Origin: Eonycteris spelaea
Lineage: Eukaryota > Chordata > Mammalia > Chiroptera > Pteropodidae
NCBI GenBank assembly: GCA_003508835.1
Contig: PUFA01000554.1
Span: 1 to 64,000, forward strand
Length of the DNA: 64,000 nucleotides
Direction: 5' to 3'
A model generated the notes under the pieces. The model was given only the letters and a program-made list of their open reading frames with translations. It was not told where the DNA came from and did no database searches. A program made the position numbers and the translations under genes. Below are positions 12,729 through 24,960 of the stretch, piece after piece (the first letter of the stretch is position 1; the number at the start of each line of letters is the position of its first letter).

Positions 12729-13913
12729 AATTTACATATAGGTTTATAAAAAGGGAGGGGATTCAAACTCACCTAATGGCGGCAGTTTTCTCATAATCTT
12801 ATATGCAATAAAACTGATGTAGAATTCAGCAGGGTAAACACCATTGATGGTAATCTGGAGGTTTTACTTAAAAATTTCTTCACTGGATTTACTAGAGGTC
12901 AATCTTAAATAGTAATATCAATTTAATTTGTGTTCTACTAACCCTCCTCAGCTGTAAATTAATCTTCAACTGACCCTCTGTGTTTCAAATCTTCATATTA
13001 ATGTAAAACTCAATCAGTGTTTTTCATGGTAGCAAAACTTTCCACACTATCTGCTTTTTTTTTTGCTTCTGTATTGACAAAAAGGTCTAGTCATTTTGCA
13101 ATTAGAATAAAAAGTATAAATACCTTCTTTGATGTGATCTTATGCTTAGGTTACACGATATTTTAGTCAACACTGTTACTTTAGCCATGACCAGGGTATA
13201 AAGGCATGGGTAACTGAAATCAATTCACAGATCATCTTGAATCTTTTATTTCAACTTCTTCTTCTTTAACATCATTCTGGCAGCGGACTAATAAGTAGCA
13301 AATGAAATCAATAAAAGTGTTACCCATCCAGGCTTCAGGGAGGAAAAATGGAGCAAATAACAGAAGAAAGGAAAAAAAGTATTAATTTGTATATTCAGAA
13401 ACTGTATAATCAATCCCTAACTCAAGCTGACTGTTTGTTAACAACATTTTTAAAAATTCTGCAACTGCTTATTAATGCTTTTTTAAATAATAAGTACACT
13501 ATAATCAGTAATGTAGAATTGCTTTGACTACATATAGTCAATGCTTCTTTGAGTAAATGCACCTTCTAAATAAGATTAGTAATTTGGCTGCAGCCTTTAC
13601 TTAAACAATTAATTAACAATTGAACAGAATTAACACATGCAGCTTATTCTATCTTCTTTCTTCAGTTACACACATACACACACACAAAACCATTTAATAA
13701 ACACTTAGTGATTTGTTGAGTTGTTGCTGTGAATAGCAATGGAACATGATGTATTCTGCTAAATCTTTTGGATCAGCACTCCTAATGAAGGATGAAACCT
13801 TCATCACTTTAGTTCTTATTTCATTGTCATTACACAGGGATACATGTATTTGATACTCATTCAAACGTTCTTAATCCCCTAACTATGTCTATAATCCATA
13901 TATAATTTTTTTA
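12729..13913. other. Unique AT-rich sequence, L1-free
   Basis: No repeat family or exon recognised apart from a short (CA)n at 13670-13686. Confidence 0.4.
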
Positions 13914-14033
13914 ACGCCTACAGCACCTGGTATTCCTAGGTGATCTTCCATCCAAGTACTAACAGGCCTGACCCTGCTTAGCTTCTGAGATCAGATGAGA
14001 TCGGGCACGTTCAGGGTGGCCATGGCCATAGAC
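13914..14033 (-). pseudogene. 5S rRNA pseudogene or 5S-derived SINE head
   Basis: On the minus strand this is a full-length, 120 nt copy of eukaryotic 5S rRNA, from 'gtctatggccatggcc' (5', at 14033) to 'gtgctgtaggc' (3', at 13916). Compared with the mammalian 5S sequence as I remember it, there are about a dozen changes. Most are C-to-T or G-to-A at former CpG sites, plus one lost C and one small insertion near the 5' end. The internal promoter box A (agctaagcagggt, plus-strand 13971-13983) is intact. The box C segment (13942-13953) carries two changes (ggatggaagatc for ggatgggagacc). An A-rich run follows the 3' end, which suggests RNA-mediated insertion. No tandem 5S copies are present, so it is not part of an rDNA cluster. 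Fruit bats have 5S-derived SINEs, so this may be a SINE copy. Confidence 0.95.
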
Positions 14034-16645
14034 CCATACTATAATTTTATTCATTAGAAAATAAAGAACAGAAACCTCAGTACCATCAGTGCTAAGAATA
14101 CTTAATTATAATAATCAAAATCTGACTGAATGCCAGAGTTCACCAGCCTTAAACCTAGAGCTGCATTTCATGTTAGTATTTATGATATTCTAGAAATGGC
14201 TGGCTTTTCACAGTTGTGTTATAGATCTTAAATAATATAATTAACTCAAATAAGCAGCCAGAAATATGTCAGGAAACAAATGAGGGTTTTCTAATCAATC
14301 TTTGGCATTGCATATATTTAAAGGGTAAATTCAGACAGTGGGTGAGTGTGAGGCAATTCCTATAGAGACAGTAGATATTACTTGAATACTAGAATGCTCT
14401 AGAGTTTATCTTGATTAGTAAATGAAATAGTCATCTGCCAAATGCAGACAGTAAAGTGCGGATAATCAGAATGATAGGAAAGTTAATCCTGAACTAATTG
14501 TCCTTTGCTAAGTGAAGGACTAAAGCACCATGATACTGCGTACGCTTTTGAAATGACATTCTTTGCAATGAAAATGCACAATAAAAACTGGTAACATAAA
14601 ATGTAAATATTTTAAGCACAGTTTTCGGGACATTTTTTTTTCTTAATTGGAAAATATATCCAGGACTACATGTAAAACCAGTACTCCTGAGATAGATATG
14701 TCTCAAAAATGACACTATACATTTAGTAACAAAGTATTGTCAGTTTTGTATATGCTTTCACTCATGTTTACAACCTACTAGTACTAGAGTAAGATAATTC
14801 AAATTGTCTTATTTAACAGGTGACTTGCAGAGGATATGCTAGAACATGAGAAAGAAAACAAGACACAGTTTTACACTGATAAATGTTTTTCTCACAATTT
14901 ACATTAACATAATCTGAATAATATGGATGAAAAGTCTAATTACATATTAAGAAAACAAATCACTATGTGGAGATGGAAAACTAAATACAGAGAAATATAT
15001 AGATAACTTCTCAATAACAGATAAAATATTAACCAAGGTTTAATTAAGTTTGCTATAAAGGTTGTAAGTACAGTTTAAAAACTAAGTGACGAGTGTATTT
15101 AATTTGTCAATTAGATTTATCATCTAGGTTTATTCACCTTATCTTGTCATCCAAAAATCTGTTTTTGCTCATTTCCCTATCAATTTTGAAAAATAACTTT
15201 GTATTGATGACTTTTTTGACATTTGACACATCTTATCTTTCGATGGAGAGCTCGTTTCTGTCTGGTGTGCATGCACGGGTATTCATCAGCTATTTAGTCA
15301 CACCAGAAATCAGCTTGTATGAAACACTTAGGGTAATTAGCTTTCCACCATCTGACTAGCCACAGTACTCTGGAAACAAACTTTTAACAAACTAGCCATT
15401 GATATTAGCAATATCTGGGCTTAGCAAAGAGTTAATAAAGCGCAAAATCAATCTATTTATGCACTCATGTTCATCACAATAAGCAAAATTAACATCAAAT
15501 GAATGTTCATCATGCACCATGAATTCTAGGAAGTCAAAATTCTCCAGAATGAAACTTAAATTATTTTCTTCCATAAAATAAAAATGTCTTTGAAAAAAAA
15601 AAAACAGTATAAACAGATATATAGTCTATTTGTGCTCTTTCCAAAAAGCAAACACTCAACTTCCATTGAAGAAATAATATCCGTTAATATACTCTTAAAT
15701 AGTATAAAATCAGGCATAAGAAATAGATCCTTCATCAATGCCCCTTTTTTACCTCTAGTTTTTAAACACTGATCTCAATTCGTGTCCATAAGAGATTGTA
15801 ATCAATTTTACCCACCTAAAAAACCTTGCATCTCGTGCACTTGTATATAAAAAAAATATTTCCTGCTTTCTACCTACATTTTATGAGCTGCGGATGTATA
15901 GCCAGATAATGGTTTCTAAGTTTCCTAAGGAGGTTCCCTAGTGACAGTGTACTCACAGAAAAGGCAGCATCTGTCATTTTCTATTCACATTCCCTACGCT
16001 GAACAGATTGTAACTTTCTACCATACTGGTGATTGTCCTAAAACACTAAGCATTTTCAAAACAAATACATACGAAACAAATAGAAGCTGGACAATTAACT
16101 AGGGTTCACTGACATTAACAAAATCTTTTTATTACCAGACACTCATCAGTATTCCCCATCATCCTGCCTGCAAAACTCTCCACAATGCTCCATATACACA
16201 TGATTTCTGAGTGCACGACATCATCCAATTTTAAGGGAAAAAAAGCTTCTAATCTGAGAGATTGAAAGGTAAGCAAATATAAAACCAATGTATCAGCTAG
16301 CACATGAAGAAGTATATAGACTCACCTGTGTTTGTCTACTTGAACCATTCAATTTCAATTGCACTTCCTGCTAAGCAGATTCTGGCAGCATGCTTATTGT
16401 GAAGCTCAATTCAGCTCCATTTTCTTCAGGCTTAAGAGAAGCTACTGTATGACATAACATATAATACTTTCAAAGTGAATTTACAAAGTGACTAAAACCA
16501 ACACAAAATCAGACCAAAATTATATTAGAAGCAGAACATGCAAACTAAATGTGTAGAAAACCATTACCTTCCATCCAAGATATCTGACGGTACCTGCTTG
16601 CTTTACAGTTTCAATGATAATACTTTCTCACTGCTCTAAACGAAT
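14034..16645. other. Unique AT-rich sequence, L1-free
   Basis: No repeat family recognised over 2.6 kb. Overlapping 60-90 codon frames on both strands (e.g. 15093-15359) resemble no known protein, and their base composition matches the background. Confidence 0.4.
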
Positions 16646-16722
16646 TAGAGAGGAGGAGATAGAAGAAGAGAGACAGAATAGAAGAAAGGAGAGGAGAGGG
16701 AGGAATAGGTGGAGAGGAAATG
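16646..16722. repeat. Purine-rich (GA/GGA) low-complexity tract
   Basis: Almost uninterrupted A and G on the plus strand, with GAGAGGAGGAG-type motifs. Confidence 0.85.
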
Positions 16723-17072
16723 TTCCTTCTTAGACCATTGCAGGAGAAAAGGATGTTCTACCCAGTTTACAATGTAGCCCCAAGATAAGCCATGACTCTA
16801 ATGTGTGTCTGTTTGTTAATTATTTTCACCAAACCAATAATAAGCACAATTAGCCTAACGGTTACCTATTACACTCCCACTGCAGCATAACACCAGCAAT
16901 CAACTTAGAGCAGCAATATATTGGATCCGAAACTAATCTAATTTATATGTCCTTACAATTAATTTCGATCCCAAGATTTCCTTAATAGAATCCAAGAAAT
17001 ACAAAAGAAAAATCTCTTGGAACAATTCAGGTTTATGGGCCTCTAGTCTCAAATTTGTCTAAAGCTGAACAT
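16723..17072. other. Unique sequence upstream of L1 copy D
   Basis: No recognisable repeat or gene. The insertion boundary of L1 copy D lies at its right end; no target-site duplication was found. Confidence 0.4.
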
Positions 17073-17822
17073 CAGAAACATGGTGGAGTAAGAATGCCTC
17101 AGGTCTGTCTCCCAGAACAACAATAAGCTAAACATCTAAAACTCAACAAAAACACACAACCTGCATACCAGCGCGTCTGAGGTGGGATCTGTGCATAAGA
17201 GCTACCATAGGTCAGAACCCTGGGAGTCTGGCGGTAGACTGGGAGAAACGAAGAAGCTGCCTCTCCCAGACTGAGAACCCTGTAGGAGGAGGGGGAAGAG
17301 AGAAGGTTAGGCAAGTTCCATGAACAGCCCTACCTGGCAGAGCTAAGAGCTCTACACAGCTGACAGCCATGCCCAGACATCAGGATGGAAAGCAGAGAAG
17401 TGGAGATGGCAGAGAAAGAAACAGTTAAATATTAACAGCAGCAATTGCATGCAAAACGTGAGCCTGAACCACAGACCTCAACCCCCAACCCAGAAGGCAC
17501 CTCTTCCAAGATCAAACACTGCAGACCCCCAGGGGAATGGGAGCAAACACTATTGAAACTGCCACTAACACAGACAGGCAATGAGACTTAGGGTAGTAAG
17601 CATGAATGAATATCTATAAGAAAACAAAGGCATTATTAAGACTTTAGATACAGCAGGGAACCAAGAGGATTAGATGCCACCTACTGGAAACCTAAAGCAA
17701 AACATCTTCTTTGCAACAGGCTAAGGAGAGACTTTTATATGATAAATCTTCTTTCTGGGGGGAAAAAAAAGCCAAATACACTTCCACTAATGCCCAGCTG
17801 TAAAAATAATCCATTAAACATC
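17073..17822 (+). promoter_or_regulatory. L1 5' UTR/internal promoter region (copy D)
   Basis: About 750 bp upstream of ORF1, aligning with 48018-48788 of copy H (shared 'aactcaacaaaaacacacaacctgca' and 'tcagaaccc' blocks). L1 5' UTRs carry the internal RNA polymerase II promoter. The YY1-type motif at the first bases is mutated here. Activity is not expected. Confidence 0.7.
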
Positions 17823-18740
17823 ATGAACAACCAAGAAGACAAGGCATCTTAGAAAGCAAGAGAAAAAATTTCCAGAAAATAAGCTTACAGACAGAAATAT
17901 GCAACTTAAATGACAGAGAATTCAGGATGGTACTTCTGAAAAAAGTCAAAGAGATCCAAAACAATTCATATTAAATAATTTCAGGAATTGAAAAAAACAA
18001 CTAGATGAGCAGGAGATTGAAACACACAAAAAGAACGAAATAAAAGTTCTTGAGATAAAGAACACACTAAAAGAGATGAGGACTGAAATAGCAAGCTTGG
18101 GAAAAGAGTCAACAGAATGGAGGAAATCGAAATCAGTGATATTGAGACAGAAATCCAGAATATAAATCAGAAAGGAAGAAGAGAGAAACAAAAGAATGAA
18201 AAAATAATGAAAGAAAAATACAAGAAATAGTTAACACCATCAAGAGAGGAAACATAACAATAACGGGCATTCTCAAAGGGGAAGAAAAGGAGCAGGGATT
18301 GGAAAGCATTTTCAGACAAATAGTTGATGAGAATTTCCCAAATCTAAGGAATGAGCTGGAGCTTGGAATTCAAGAAGTCAAGAGAATACCCAATTCACCG
18401 AAGAAGGACTTCTCCAAGAAACATTGTATTAAAATTATCAAAATCAATGGCAAAGAAAGATTTATCATGGCAGCCAGGGAAAAGAAGAAAGTAGCCTATA
18501 AATAATAATAATAAGTAGAAAACACATTAGATTATCGTTGGACTTCTCAGCACAAACCATACAAGTTCAGAAAGGAGTGGAGTAAAATATTCAAATTATT
18601 AAATGAAAGGAACTACAAGCCAAGAATAATGCATCTGCAAAGCTCTCCTTTAGATATGAAGGAGAAATAAAGACCTTTCCAGACATACAAAAATCGAGGG
18701 AATTCACTATGAAGCTTGCATTACAGGAAATACTAGAAGG
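17823..18740 (+). pseudogene. L1 ORF1 pseudogene (copy D)
   Basis: The decayed ORF1 RNA-binding chaperone of L1 starts at the ATG at 17823 (MNNQEDKAS then a stop), matching the intact start of copy H. A coiled-coil region follows. The RRM-like domain is open from 18299 to 18505, with 'ENFPNLRNELELGIQEVKR' and 'CIKIIKINGKERF' matching the family's ENFPNL and IIIK...KERIL blocks. Further frames shift in the C-terminal domain, near 'LQEILEGVSS' at about 18720. Stops at codon 10 and elsewhere make it non-coding. Confidence 0.85.
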
Positions 18741-19204
18741 GGTCAGCTCATCTAAAACAAATGACACACAAAAAATACATAACTATGAATAAGGTGACTA
18801 ACAAGCAGACAGAATGAAAGGAATGCAACCCTTACTAAGAACAGGACATTATAAGCTTAAAAAGTAAGAGTTTTGCTATACATGTTAGTAATGAAGGTTC
18901 AGCATGCATAGGGACAAATTGGGACAACGATGACTGAAAAGGAAAGGATAAAAAGATCCAAGTTCGCAAAGAATATGGAGATGAGGCACATTCAGAAGAA
19001 AATGGACTGCTATAAATATATAACCATATTCTACATATTTATAAAGGTAAGCAAACCCAAAGATTCAGAACTGAAGTATATAACATAAAACAAGAAGGAC
19101 CAGAGGAAAATATGACAAAACCCAACCCAAATATATAAAAAAAGAAACACAAAAGGACAAGGAAACAATGGAAACATTGAGCTTCCAGAAAGCAAAAGAT
19201 AAAA

Positions 19205-22200
19205 TAGCTATAATAATACCTCATATTCCAAAAATCACCCTAAATGTAAATGGACTGTAAAATGTAAATGTAAATGTAAACTCGCCAATAAAAAGGCATA
19301 GAGTTGCAGATTGGATCAAAAAACAAACGACTTTATTCTATCATCGGGATACATATTTCAGTAAAAGTAAAAGAAGTAAAAGACTAGAAAATGATATTTC
19401 TAGCAAGTGACATTCAGAGAAAAGCAGGAGTAGCGGTACTAATATCAGAGGAAATCGACTTCAAAATAAAAAAAAAGGTAAAGAAAGATGCAGAGGGACA
19501 CTTCATAATGGTAAAGAAAATCATGCACCAAGAGGACATAATACTTATTAATATCTATGTTCCTAATCAGATAGTTCTGAAATATGTAAAGCAATTACTA
19601 ATAGAACTAAAAGGAGAAATAGACAAAACAGTATCATAGAGGGGACCTAATTACCCCATGTCAGATATAGACAGATCATCCAAACAGAAAATCAATAAGG
19701 AAATAACACCCTTAAATGACACATTAGACCAACTTGACATAGTCAACATTTAAAGGGTGTTTTATCCCAAACAGCTTCTTAAACATTCTTCTCCAGTGCA
19801 CACAGAACATTCTCAAGGACTGATCACATACTGGGAATCAGAGATAGCCTCAACAAATATAAGAGGTTGAAATCATGCCAATCAAACTCTCTGATCATAA
19901 TACTGTGAAGTTAGAGTTCAACTCTAAAAAGAATGAGGGAAGAACCATAAATACTTAGAGGTTAAACAACATCACTGAAGATTGACTGGGTCAGAGAAGA
20001 AATTAATAGAGAAATCAAGAGATACATAGAAATGAATGATAATGATAGTATAACAAATCAAACCTTTTGGGACCCAACAAAAGCAGTAATAAGAGGAAAG
20101 TTGATATTATTACAGGAGTATTCAAAAAGCAAGAAATAACCCAAATAAACAACCTAATGCTTCATCTTAAAAAAAAAAAAACCTAGAAAAGAAAAACAAA
20201 TGAAGCTTAAAGTCAGTAAAGAAAAGAAATAATCATAATTAGAGCTGAAATAAATGAAATTGAAAACAGAAAAATAAATGCAACAAAGAGCTGGTTCTAT
20301 GAAAAGTTTAGTAAAATTGACAAACCCCTGTGTAGACTCACTAAAGAAAAAGAGAAAGGACACAAATAAACAAAATCAGGAATGAAAAAGGGGAAATTAT
20401 GACAGACACCACAAAAATACAAAAGATCATAAAACAATATTATGAAAAATTATATAAGACCAAATGTAATAACCTAAAAGAAATGGACCAGTGCTTAGAA
20501 AAATACAACCTTCCTAGACTGAATGAAGAAGGACTAAAATAATCTAAACAGATTGATCAGCAGTATGAATATTGAAACAATCATCAAAAAACCTACCAAA
20601 AAGAAAAAGTCCAGGACCAGATTACTTCACCAGTGAATTCTACCAAACATTCAAACAAGATTTAATACCTATTCTCTTCCAACTCATCCAAAAAATCGAA
20701 GAGGAGGCAATACTTCCAACTCACTTTATGAAGCTGATGTTACCCTGATACCAAAACCTGGCAAAGATAACACAGAAAAAGAAAGCTATAGACCAATATG
20801 TCTCATGAGCACAGATGCAAAAATCCTAATTAAGATACTCGCCAACAGAGTACAGTAACATATGAAAACCATTATACACCACAATCAAGTGGGCTTCATC
20901 CCAAGGGCACAGGGTTGTTTTGAAATTCAGTAATTGATTAATGTGATACATCACATAAACGAATTAAAAAATAAGAGTCATATGGTCATATCAATAGGTG
21001 CAGAAGAAGCCTTTGACAAGATACAGCATTGGTTTATGATCAAAACACTTAACAAGATCAGTAAAAGGCCATATATGACAAACTGTCAGTGAACATACTG
21101 ATGGTGAAAAACAAACTTTTTCTCTAAGATCAGGAAAAAGGCAAGGCTGTCCATGATTGCCACTGTTATTCAATATAATGTTGGAGGTCTTAGTGAGTGA
21201 AATCAGGAAAAAGACATCTAAATAGGAAATAAGGAAGTCAAACTGTCACTCTTTGTGGATGATTCTCTATATAGAAAACCCTAAAGACTCCACAAGAACA
21301 CGATTAGAAACAATAAGCAAATACTGTAAAGTTTATGGATACAAAATCAATGTTCAAAAATCCATAGCATTCCTATCCCCTAATAATGAAGTGTCAGAAA
21401 AAGGAAGTGGAAAAAATACTTCCTTTTGAAATTGCAAAAAAAAAAAAATTGCAACAACAAAAAAAGAGGGTTATGAATTTGACCTCAAAGATAAGGGAAG
21501 TGAACAACAAAATAAATGAATGGACTGAATCAAACCAAAAAGCTTTTGCTCAGCAAAAGAAACCATCAACAAGGTAAAGAGGTAACCATCCGAATGGGAA
21601 AATACATTTGCAACATGCCTGCAATAAGGATCTCATAGCTAAAACACACAAAGAATTCATACAACTCAATAACATCAAAAACAGAAATGATCCAATTAAA
21701 ATCGGGCAGAGGACCTGAACAGACACTTCTCCCAAGAAGACATACAAACGACCAACAAACATATGAAAAGGTGCTCAACATCACTAGCTTTTAGGAAAAT
21801 GCAAATCAAAACCACAATGAGATACCATATCACACCTGTTAGAATAGCTATAATCAACAATACAAGTAACAACAAGTACTGGAGAGGATGCGGAGAAAAA
21901 GGACCCCTCATACACTGCTGGTGGGACTGCAAATTAGTACAGCCACTATGGGAAACTGTATGGAAGTTCCTCGAAAAACTAAGAATTGATCTACCATATG
22001 ATCCAGCAATCCCTCTACTAGGTACTTACCCCAAAGACTTGAAAACTCTTATCCAAAAAGATATTTGCACACTGATGTTCATAGCAACATTATTCACGGA
22101 GGTCAGCACATGGAAGCAACCAAAGTGTCCTATGATAGATGATTGGCTAAAGAAGCTTTGGTACATTTATATGGAGTATAACCCTAAAAGCAACAAAGGA

Positions 22201-22240
22201 ACAGGACGAACAGAGACTCATGAACATGAACAATAGACTA
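19205..22240 (+). pseudogene. L1 ORF2 pseudogene with internal deletion (copy D)
   Basis: Decayed L1 endonuclease/reverse transcriptase. The endonuclease is recognisable at 19205-19900, with an open stretch at 19391-19639 containing 'GVAVLISEEIDFKIKKK' and 'IILINIYVPN'. The RT catalytic box at about 21249-21263 reads LFVDD instead of LFADD. About 650 bp between the RT/thumb region and the C-terminus is deleted around 21430-21470, where a poly(A)/CAA tract now lies. The C-terminal part is open from 21763 to 22236 and retains the Cys-rich motif ([15 protein letters not shown]) and '[15 protein letters not shown]'. A further deletion fuses the last ORF2 codons to 3' UTR sequence. A short (AATGTA)n expansion occurs at 19249-19280. 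Confidence 0.88.
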
Positions 22241-22375
22241 GTGGTTACCAGAAGGTAGGGAGGAGTTGGAAGGGGGGAAGTATATGAGGTAAAAGGGGTC
22301 AAATATGTGGTGACATTATAGAATTAAAAATAAATTAATTAATTAACAATAATAAAGATCTATGTATTAATAAAA

Positions 22376-22450
22376 AAGCACTTTGGGTAGCCGGTTACAT
22401 TCATTCAAATCAGCTGGTAACTATACATTATTTATATTATGTTAGAAAGC
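22376..22450. other. Unique sequence between L1 copy D and a MIR
   Basis: Short non-repetitive stretch; nothing recognised. Confidence 0.35.
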
Positions 22451-22454
22451 AGAG

Positions 22455-22685
22455 TACATGGAGACTATGTAGTAGAGTAGTTAAAACATGAGCTTTGAAA
22501 TTACACTACTGCTTCTAAGGTTGATTCATTATTTACTAGCTATGTAAACTTGAGAAAATTAGTTAAACTCTCAGAGCCCTTGTGTCCTCATCTATTAAAT
22601 TGAGACAATGATTAAACCTTTCTGAAAGGTTGTTGTAAAAATTAAAATGATGTTAATTCTCAATGTATATTAAATATCATTGCTA
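22455..22685 (+). repeat. MIR SINE, nearly full length
   Basis: It runs from 'tagtagagtagttaaaacatgagctttg' through 'ttatttactagctatgtaaacttg' and 'gtcctcatctattaaattgagacaatgat' to a terminal 'aaatgatgttaattctc'. This is the full MIR order from tRNA-like head to tail. Confidence 0.8.
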
Positions 22686-22879
22686 TTGTAAAACTTAATG
22701 TAATCTTGAAAATATTCTAATTCTAATAGTTATTTACTTCTACCAGACTTAAACTGTCTGAATTTACCTTTCTTCAAAATGAAAGGTGCTAGTAAAAATA
22801 GTGTCTACTATGATAGACCTTACTAATATTTTTCCTGAACCTAGTTCTCTTTCTACTTATGGATATATAGAGAATTATG

Positions 22880-23255
22880 CTTCCTCATTACTTTTAACTT
22901 TAACACGATTACATGGGTCATTCTGGCCAATGAAATGGGAGCCAAATTGACTTGTTTCACTACCAAATTTGAAGCACTTAATTGCCATAATTTAACTCTT
23001 GCTTTCTCTTCCTCTGACATAGTAAACCCTAAAATCTCATACATAAATGGTGGCATAACCATAAGGCTTTGTCAGTTTGCATCCCTGGGTGAGGAAAGTG
23101 AGAGCAAAACCAGCTCCCTACCCTGCTGACCACAATAAATATATAGTGCGAGATATAAACCTTTTTTGTTACAAACCATTGAGTTTGGTGGTTCGTTTTC
23201 TTTTCCAGTGTAACTTCATCTAATCTGACTGATATATCCACCATAGTGATTCCCT
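22880..23255 (+). repeat. Ancient LTR-like or other interspersed repeat relic
   Basis: It resembles a common mammalian relic with 'ggtcattctggccaatgaaatgggagc' near the left and 'tttgttacaaaccattgagtttggtgg' then 'taatctgactgatat' at the right. The 'aataaa ... ttgagtt ... ctgactgata' order is typical of old LTR ends. I cannot assign the family with certainty. Short frames on both strands are incidental. Confidence 0.4.
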
Positions 23256-23450
23256 GCAGATTAAAAGAAAAAAGTGTATGAATCACTTAAGACAGTATCT
23301 AACCATAATGGATATTTTAGTTCCTTATAGCTGCATAGCATCTTGAACTTCTGCTTATGTTTTAGCAATCCTTCATTTTATAAGGCATACCCTACCACCC
23401 ACTATAGAAGCTGAAAATGCCAGATACTTCCTTTCTCAAACTTTTTTCTG
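23256..23450. other. Unique sequence
   Basis: Nothing recognised. Confidence 0.3.
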
Positions 23451-23511
23451 TCTTTATTGAAATATAATAGACGCTTAGTTGCTCATATGTACATTGTACA
23501 ATCCAATGAGT
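23451..23511 (-). mobile_element. Short old L1 3' end scrap
   Basis: 'tctttattgaaatataatagac' followed by 'gtacattgtacaatccaatgag' matches the start of reverse-oriented old L1 3' UTRs. It abuts half-L1 copy E. Confidence 0.45.
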
Positions 23512-24169
23512 ATTTTTTTCAATTATAGTTGGCAGACAATAATATACCAGTTTCAGTTATATAGCATAGTGATCAGAGATCCACATAACTAGCAAGTGAT
23601 CACCTCACTAAATATAGTGCCTCTCTTCCCATTTACATATACATTACAACATTATTAACAATCTTCCCCATGCTACACTCTATATCTCCATGTCTATTCT
23701 GCAAAGATCCATTTGTACCTCTTAATGCCTTTGCCTTTTTTTGTCCCCCGACCCCCTCTCATCTAGTATCCCTCTAAATACTCTCTGTATATATGAGTTT
23801 ATTTCTGCTTTTGTTGTTGTTGTTGTTGATTTCATTCTTTAGATTACACATGTGCATGAAATCATGTGATATTTGTCTTTATCTAACATCATTCAGCACA
23901 ATACCCTCTAGGTCCATCAAGATAATATATTTTCCATCCCCTTCCTTTTAGGCTGTGTGTGTCTTTTAATCTGAAGTGAGTCTCTTGGAGGCAGCATATT
24001 CCAGAGTCTTGTTTCCTTATCCATTCAGGCACTCTATCTTTAAATTGGAGCACTTAATTATTTTTCCATTTGAGGTACTTGTTGATAGGAATGTAGTTAA
24101 TACCATTCTTTATTCTTATTTTTGATATATATTTTTTTCTTCTTAAATAAGTCCCTCCAACATTTCCTG

Positions 24170-24960
24170 TAATACTGGCTTGTGTTGATAAATTCCTTTA
24201 GTTTATTTTTGTCTGGGAAGCTCTATTTCTGTCCGTCTACACTAAATGATAGCTTTGTTATATGAAGTATTCTTGGTTGTAGGTCCTGGGTTTTCATCAC
24301 GTTGAATATTTTGCATCAAGCCCTTCTGTCCTGCACAGGTTTTGTTTGTTTGTTTGTTTGTTTGTTTGTTTGTTTTTGAGAAATCAGCTGCCAGTCTTAT
24401 GGGTGCTCACTTGTAGGTAACTATCTACTTTTCTCTTGCTGCTTTTAAGATTCCCTTTGTATTTAACATTTTGCATTTTAGTAATGATGTGTCTTGGTAT
24501 GGACCTCTTTGAGTTCCTGGTTTGGGGACTCTCTGAGCTTCCTGGGGTTGTATGTCTATTTACTTCAGCAGGTTAGGGAAGTTTTCCATCATTATTTCTT
24601 CAAATAGCTCTTCAACATATTGTTTTTGTTTGTTTGTTTGTTTTTGTTGTTTTGTTTTGGTACTCCTATGACACGGATATGTTTACATTTAATAGCATTC
24701 CATAGGCTCCTTAAACTAATATTATAGTCTTGGCTTTTTTTTCTTCCATTTGATTGAGTGTCCTTGGCTTTCACATTCTCTATATAGGTCATTTGAATCT
24801 CCTCCTTATTCACTCTATTTATTCCATTTAATATACTTCTCATCTCAAATAATGTGTTTCTTCATTTCTGACTGGTTCCCTTTTATAATTTTGATTTCCA
24901 TTTTTATGTTTTTTTTAATGTTTTTATTAAAGCTCTCACTGAATTCATCTACACTTCCCT
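24170..24960 (-). pseudogene. ORF1 pseudogene of half-L1 copy E
   Basis: Minus-strand ORF1 remains. The coiled-coil end and RRM start are open at 24592-24843, with 'RSLWNAIKCKHIRVIGVP' matching the family's 'SLQEIWDYVKRPNLRLIGVPE' region. Directly after GVP a CAAA/AAC tract (24622-24660) encodes an N/K/Q run and disrupts the reading. A second (TTTG)n tract (24339-24377) interrupts the C-terminal domain. The C-terminal block around 24240-24180 corresponds to 'SLALQEILKE'. It is not functional. Confidence 0.75.
24339..24377. repeat. (TTTG)n microsatellite
   Basis: About nine tandem TTTG units inside ORF1 of half-L1 copy E. Confidence 0.95.

Larger units (their letters stand above)
17073..22375 (+). 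mobile_element. L1 copy D, near full length with internal deletions
   Basis: A 5.3 kb LINE-1 with all parts in order: 5' UTR (17073-17822), ORF1 (17823 to about 18740), spacer, ORF2 (about 19205-22240) and a short 3' UTR with an A/T-rich tail. The 5' end has a decayed form of the usual L1 start (acatggtggagtaag for a CAAGATGGCGG-type start). Comparison with copy H shows about 650 bp missing from ORF2 near 21430-21470 and about 115 bp missing near 22175. The terminal block of the 3' UTR seen in other copies is also absent. It belongs to the same subfamily as H by its 5' UTR. It is inactive. Confidence 0.92.
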
